A program made the position numbers and the translations under genes. The notes under the pieces were generated by a model that worked only from the letters and a program-made list of their open reading frames with translations, did no database searches and was not told where the DNA came from. A stretch of DNA of 8,724 nt from Mobilitalea sp. (GTDB taxonomy: Bacteria; Bacillota_A; Clostridia; Lachnospirales; Lachnospiraceae), in the NCBI GenBank assembly GCA_029974875.1, contig JARKQP010000565.1, positions 1-8,724 of the forward strand. The letters are read 5' to 3'. Shown here piece by piece: positions 5,119-8,724 of this stretch; the first letter of the stretch is position 1, and the number at the start of each line of letters is the position of its first letter.

Positions 5119-7569
5119 TTGGATATAAAGAAGGAAGAGTTTAAGGAGAATGTAATCAATTATGCTAAGGTATTATACCGTAAGCCAATTGAAGAGGTGA
5201 CACCCCAGCAGGCATTTCAGACCGTGGCCTTTGCTCTTAAGGAGTTTTTGGTTGACCGGTGGATGGCAACCCACCGGGAATTTGAAAAGCAGGACGTGAA
5301 GATGGTGTATTACCTGTCCATGGAATTTTTGATGGGAAGGGCACTTGGAAATATGGTGATTAACCTCTGTGCCGACGAGGTGGTAAAGGAGGTGCTTGGG
5401 GAGCTGGGGCTGGATCTTAATGCTATTGAGGACCAGGAGCCGGATGCGGCCCTGGGCAACGGCGGCCTGGGACGGCTGGCGGCTTGCTTTCTGGACTCTT
5501 TGTCTACCCTGGGTTACCCGGCCTATGGCTGCGGCATCCGTTATAAATATGGCATGTTTAAGCAGGGCATCGAGAATGGCTTCCAGGTAGAGAGGCCGGA
5601 TGACTGGTTAAAGGACGGCAATCCCTTTGAGATAAAGAGGGCGGAATATGCAGTGGAAGTAAAATTCGGCGGTTATGTGACTGTCCGGAAGGATGAAAGC
5701 GGAAGGGAACGGTTCATCCAGGAGAACTATCAGTCCGTCCAGGCCATACCCTATGATTTGCCGGTGGTGGGTTATGGCAATGGCGTGGTGAATACGCTCC
5801 GTATCTGGGATGCGGAGGCAATCGACACCTTTAATCTGGATTCCTTTGACAAGGGGGATTATCAGAAGGCCGTGGAGCATCAGAACCTGGCCAGAACTAT
5901 CTGCGAGGTTCTCTATCCCAATGATAACCATTATGCCGGAAAGGAGCTGCGCCTTAAGCAGCAATATTTCTTTGTATCTGCCAGCATACAGAGGGCGGTG
6001 GCGAAGTACATGGAGCAGCATGATGACATTCATTTCCTGTATGAAAAGGTGTGCTTCCAGATGAACGATACGCATCCGACGGTTTCGGTGGCAGAATTAA
6101 TGCGCATCCTGCTGGATGATTTCGGTCTGACCTGGGAAGAGGCCTGGGCGATCACCAATAAAACCTGTGCCTATACCAACCATACAATTATGTCTGAGGC
6201 TCTGGAAAAATGGCCCTTGGAGCTTTTCAGGGGACTGCTCCCGAGAATTTATCAGATCGTGGAAGAGATCAACAGGCGGTTTGTTGCGGAGGTTCAGGCA
6301 AGATACCCTGGAGATGCTAAAAGGGTGGAGAGGATGGCCATTATCTATAACGGCCAGGTAAGGATGGCCCATCTGGCCATTGCTGCCAGCTTTTCCGTGA
6401 ACGGTGTGGCGAGACTTCATACCCGGATCCTAATGCATCAGGAATTAAAGGATTTCTACGAAATGATGCCTGAGAAATTTAACAATAAAACCAATGGAAT
6501 TACCCAGAGAAGGTTCCTGCTGCACGGGAATCCCCTGTTGGCCTCCTGGGTAACAGATAAGATTGGGGAGGAATGGATTACGGACCTTCCCAGCATTGGG
6601 GCGCTGGCTGTACATGCAGAGGATGCAGTATACCAGAAGGAATTTATGGATATCAAGTACCAGAATAAGATCCGGCTTGCGGAGTATATCAGGAAGCATA
6701 ATCATGTTGAGGTGGATCCAAGGTCTATTTTTGACGTCCAGGTAAAGCGGCTCCACGAGTATAAGCGCCAGCTTTTAAACATTTTGCATGTAATGCATCT
6801 GTACAATAAGCTTAAGAGTAATCCGGAGCTTGACTTCTATCCGAGGACCTTTATCTTTGGGGCGAAAGCCTCTGCCGGCTATCAAAGAGCCAAGCTGATC
6901 ATAAAGCTGATTAATAATGTGGCGAATGTCGTCAATAACGATACGGCAATTGATGATAAGCTGAAGGTGGTATTTATCGAGAATTACCGTGTCTCCAACG
7001 CGGAGATGATCTTTGCAGCGGCGGATGTGTCGGAGCAGATATCTACGGCGAGCAAGGAGGCCTCAGGAACCGGGAACATGAAGTTTATGCTGAACGGTGC
7101 CCTGACCCTCGGGACAATGGATGGGGCCAATGTTGAAATCGTGGAGGAAGTGGGAGCAGAGAATGCCTTTATCTTTGGCCTCAGCTCGGAGGAGGTCATT
7201 GCCTATGAACAGAACGGCCAGTATAATCCGAAGGATATCTATGACAGTGACAATGACATCCATACGGTGATAAACCAGCTGGTGAATGGATTTTACTCCC
7301 CACAGGAGCCTGAGCTGTTCCGTGAGATCTACACCTCTTTATTGGAAGCCAGAGGCGGGGAACGGGCCGACCAGTATTTTATCCTGAAGGATTTCCGCTC
7401 CTATGAAAAGGCGCAGCAGAGGGTCCAGGAAGCTTACCGGGATAGGGCAGGCTGGGCTAAGGCCGCGCTGCTGAATGTAGCTCACTGTGGTAAGTTCTCT
7501 TCCGACCGGACCATTGAGGAGTATGTAAAGGATATTTGGCATTTGGAAAAGATAAAAGTCCAAGGTTAG
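5119..7569 (+). CDS. glgP: Glycogen/starch/maltodextrin phosphorylase (GT35)
   Basis: This cytoplasmic enzyme uses phosphate to release glucose-1-phosphate from the non-reducing ends of alpha-1,4-glucans. Started at TTG 5119 it has 816 residues, a normal bacterial length. The ATG at 5071 would add a hydrophobic MGIGPFLFLILQ-type stretch not expected in the family. Diagnostic motifs run the whole length: YLSMEFLMGR near the N-terminus, LGNGGLGRL at 112-120, NDTHPT at 316-321, CAYTNHT, NKTNGITQRR, VKRLHEYKRQ at 542-551, GAKASAGYQRAK, and the cofactor motif EASGTGNMKFMLNGA in which Lys655 should hold pyridoxal phosphate. No active-site change is evident. It appears to be a single-gene unit with its own promoter at 4978 and a terminator at 7607-7661. 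No glgA, glgB, glgC or debranching gene is in view, so it may serve either stored glycogen or imported maltodextrins. Confidence 0.97.
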   Translation: MDIKKEEFKENVINYAKVLYRKPIEEVTPQQAFQTVAFALKEFLVDRWMATHREFEKQDVKMVYYLSMEFLMGRALGNMVINLCADEVVKEVLGELGLDLNAIEDQEPDAALGNGGLGRLAACFLDSLSTLGYPAYGCGIRYKYGMFKQGIENGFQVERPDDWLKDGNPFEIKRAEYAVEVKFGGYVTVRKDESGRERFIQENYQSVQAIPYDLPVVGYGNGVVNTLRIWDAEAIDTFNLDSFDKGDYQKAVEHQNLARTICEVLYPNDNHYAGKELRLKQQYFFVSASIQRAVAKYMEQHDDIHFLYEKVCFQMNDTHPTVSVAELMRILLDDFGLTWEEAWAITNKTCAYTNHTIMSEALEKWPLELFRGLLPRIYQIVEEINRRFVAEVQARYPGDAKRVERMAIIYNGQVRMAHLAIAASFSVNGVARLHTRILMHQELKDFYEMMPEKFNNKTNGITQRRFLLHGNPLLASWVTDKIGEEWITDLPSIGALAVHAEDAVYQKEFMDIKYQNKIRLAEYIRKHNHVEVDPRSIFDVQVKRLHEYKRQLLNILHVMHLYNKLKSNPELDFYPRTFIFGAKASAGYQRAKLIIKLINNVANVVNNDTAIDDKLKVVFIENYRVSNAEMIFAAADVSEQISTASKEASGTGNMKFMLNGALTLGTMDGANVEIVEEVGAENAFIFGLSSEEVIAYEQNGQYNPKDIYDSDNDIHTVINQLVNGFYSPQEPELFREIYTSLLEARGGERADQYFILKDFRSYEKAQQRVQEAYRDRAGWAKAALLNVAHCGKFSSDRTIEEYVKDIWHLEKIKVQG

Positions 7570-7606
7570 AGAGATACGGGTAAAAACTGTAGTAATAGAG
7601 ATGCAC

Positions 7607-7661
7607 AATAAAAAGTGATTATTCCAAGCTTTCCAATAGCAATGGATAATCACTTTTTATT
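7607..7661. terminator. Bidirectional terminator between convergent genes
   Basis: The arm 7607-7626 (AATAAAAAGTGATTATTCCA) pairs with 7643-7661 through about 19 base pairs with one bulged base and a 16-nt loop. The outer stem is A-rich on one side and T-rich on the other, so each strand's RNA ends in a U-run. It lies between glgP and the convergent MATE gene and can serve both. Confidence 0.85.
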
Positions 7662-7680
7662 CCAGTTTTAGAGTTAGCAA

Positions 7681-7769
7681 TATAATTTAATCTTATGTAT
7701 CTTGACGAGGCATTTTACTCGCTATCTTTAACCGTTCGATGCATATGATTTAATCTTAATACCTTTGAC
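7681..7769. repeat. Short imperfect direct repeat, two copies 63 bp apart
   Basis: TATAATTTAATCTTA (7681-7695) recurs as TATGATTTAATCTTA (7744-7758), 14 of 15 bases alike. A TTGAC sits in register behind each (7702-7706 and 7765-7769), giving 19 matches over 26 bases. I see no gene between the terminator and the MATE stop codon. Confidence 0.5.
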
Positions 7770-7811
7770 CTTCACAAAACCTTTTAAATGGGTGACTAAT
7801 AAAATCCGATC

Positions 7812-8724
7812 TCAGGTATAGGAAATGACTTTGGTTAAGGTGCTTTTCCTGATCAGAAATATTGCTATCAGCACCAATATAAGCTGGGAGAGTACCATGG
7901 CAATCCAGACACCGCTTAGATTCCATATCAATGGCAGCACCAGCACTGTAGCAGGAAGAATAACCAGGATCTCAGAGTATATCAAAATTGATGCGTAGAA
8001 GGAGTTCTTAATCGCATAAAAATAGGAGGAAGAGGTTCTTGTAATAGCATATAAGGGCAAGATAAATCCGCATAAGGGTAAAGCCTTATGCAATATATTT
8101 GCCGTATTTTCCGAAACTCCGAACAGGACCGGAATCTGGTACGTAAGGAGAAACATGGCAAGCATCAGGACAAGCCCCGTAAGCATGGCCAGCTGATAAG
8201 TCCATTTCCGCAAGGTGCGCACAGCGGCAGAATTACCGGCACCGTGCTGGAAGCTGATGAGTGGCTGGCAGCCGTCACCGATTCCTTCCAGCAAAAGCTG
8301 TCCTGTGGACAGGATATAAGAAATAACGGCGAAGGCAGCCACAGCAGCGGTTCCTCCATAGGCCAAGGCCTGCCAATTGATAATGACAATGGTCAGGGAC
8401 GGGATGAAGAAGAGACCGAAGGGGGAGGCTCCCACCTTGAAAATGCTCCTTACAACCTTAAGCTCCAGCAGATAGTTGGCTGCCGAAACCCTGCATTCCT
8501 TCTTAAACAGGGTGATACATGCCGGGATGAGGGCGATAACCTGACCGATCAGGGAAGCGCCGGCGGCACCCATGACCCCGAAGCCTAAAACCATGACAAA
8601 GACGCCGCTTAGGACCGTGTCAATCACAAAATTTACAATCATAAGTACCATAGCGAGCCAGGCCTGATGCTGGTTTCTCAGAAGTGGGGTGATTCCGCTG
8701 CCCATTACCTGAAGAACTGCCCCT
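7812..8724 (-). CDS. MATE-family multidrug efflux transporter (N-terminal part outside window)
   Basis: This is an inner-membrane antiporter of the MATE family, which expels drugs or metabolites by Na+ or H+ exchange; its substrate is unknown. The frame is open to the window edge, and the residues before the Met at 8705 (GAVLQV) are coding, so that Met is internal. About 303 residues are visible of a family length near 450. The stop is TGA at 7812-7814. The first visible part, GITPLLRNQHQAWLAMV..., matches the segment before TM5. After it come about eight hydrophobic helices, consistent with TM5-TM12. The central stretch AAVAAFAVISYILSTGQLL then GIGDGCQPLISFQHGAGN matches the MATE repeat motif usually seen as G.GQG.QP...YN.GA, with Asp-Gly-Cys here instead of Gln-Gly-Ala. 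The tail is short and basic. It is convergent with glgP and has no evident functional link to it. Confidence 0.93.
   Translation of the reverse strand, partial: GAVLQVMGSGITPLLRNQHQAWLAMVLMIVNFVIDTVLSGVFVMVLGFGVMGAAGASLIGQVIALIPACITLFKKECRVSAANYLLELKVVRSIFKVGASPFGLFFIPSLTIVIINWQALAYGGTAAVAAFAVISYILSTGQLLLEGIGDGCQPLISFQHGAGNSAAVRTLRKWTYQLAMLTGLVLMLAMFLLTYQIPVLFGVSENTANILHKALPLCGFILPLYAITRTSSSYFYAIKNSFYASILIYSEILVILPATVLVLPLIWNLSGVWIAMVLSQLILVLIAIFLIRKSTLTKVISYT

Noticed and set aside
5608..6075. 155-codon minus-strand open frame inside glgP
   Set aside because: It lies antisense to a clearly conserved enzyme-coding region and is explained as a shadow of that codon pattern.
8088..8588. 166-codon plus-strand open frame opposite the MATE gene
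   Set aside because: The minus strand encodes clear MATE membrane helices here. The plus-strand product is low-complexity, polar and without a recognisable domain.

Overview
The window looks like chromosomal DNA of a low-to-moderate GC Gram-positive anaerobe of the Clostridia, most likely a Lachnospiraceae-type organism. This is inferred from the gene types (sugar-type solute-binding protein with a YesM/YesN two-component pair, clostridial-type glycogen phosphorylase, MATE pump), the strong AGGAGG-like ribosome binding sites and the sigma-A-like promoters. Species cannot be named from the sequence alone.

Layout. Positions 1-1210 hold the 3' part of a family 1 extracellular solute-binding protein gene whose start lies outside the window. 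It is followed on the same strand, after short gaps, by a membrane histidine kinase (1237-2964) and an AraC-type response regulator (2976-4559). These three probably form one operon that senses, and controls uptake of, a sugar or oligosaccharide. No ABC permease genes are visible, so the transport partners, if any, are upstream or elsewhere.

The 559-nt space between the response regulator and the next gene (4560-5118) is the least ordinary part. It holds two diverged tandem copies of a ~145-bp, hairpin-rich repeat, the first of which overlaps the end of the response regulator gene. A promoter-like sequence then precedes a rho-independent terminator by only about 40 nt. A second promoter-like sequence and a leader with a small hairpin lead into the next gene.

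Positions 5119-7569 encode glycogen/starch phosphorylase (GlgP), which starts at a TTG codon. It is a stand-alone gene here, with no other glycogen genes in view. Positions 7570-7811 hold a long bidirectional terminator hairpin and a short direct repeat. The window closes with the C-terminal two thirds of a MATE-family efflux protein on the minus strand (7812 to the window end), convergent with glgP.

Together the plus-strand genes fit carbohydrate sensing and uptake next to storage-polysaccharide breakdown. The phosphorylase has its own promoter, so a functional link to the sensor operon is only suggested by proximity. I saw no phage genes, transposase, CRISPR array, tRNA or rRNA.
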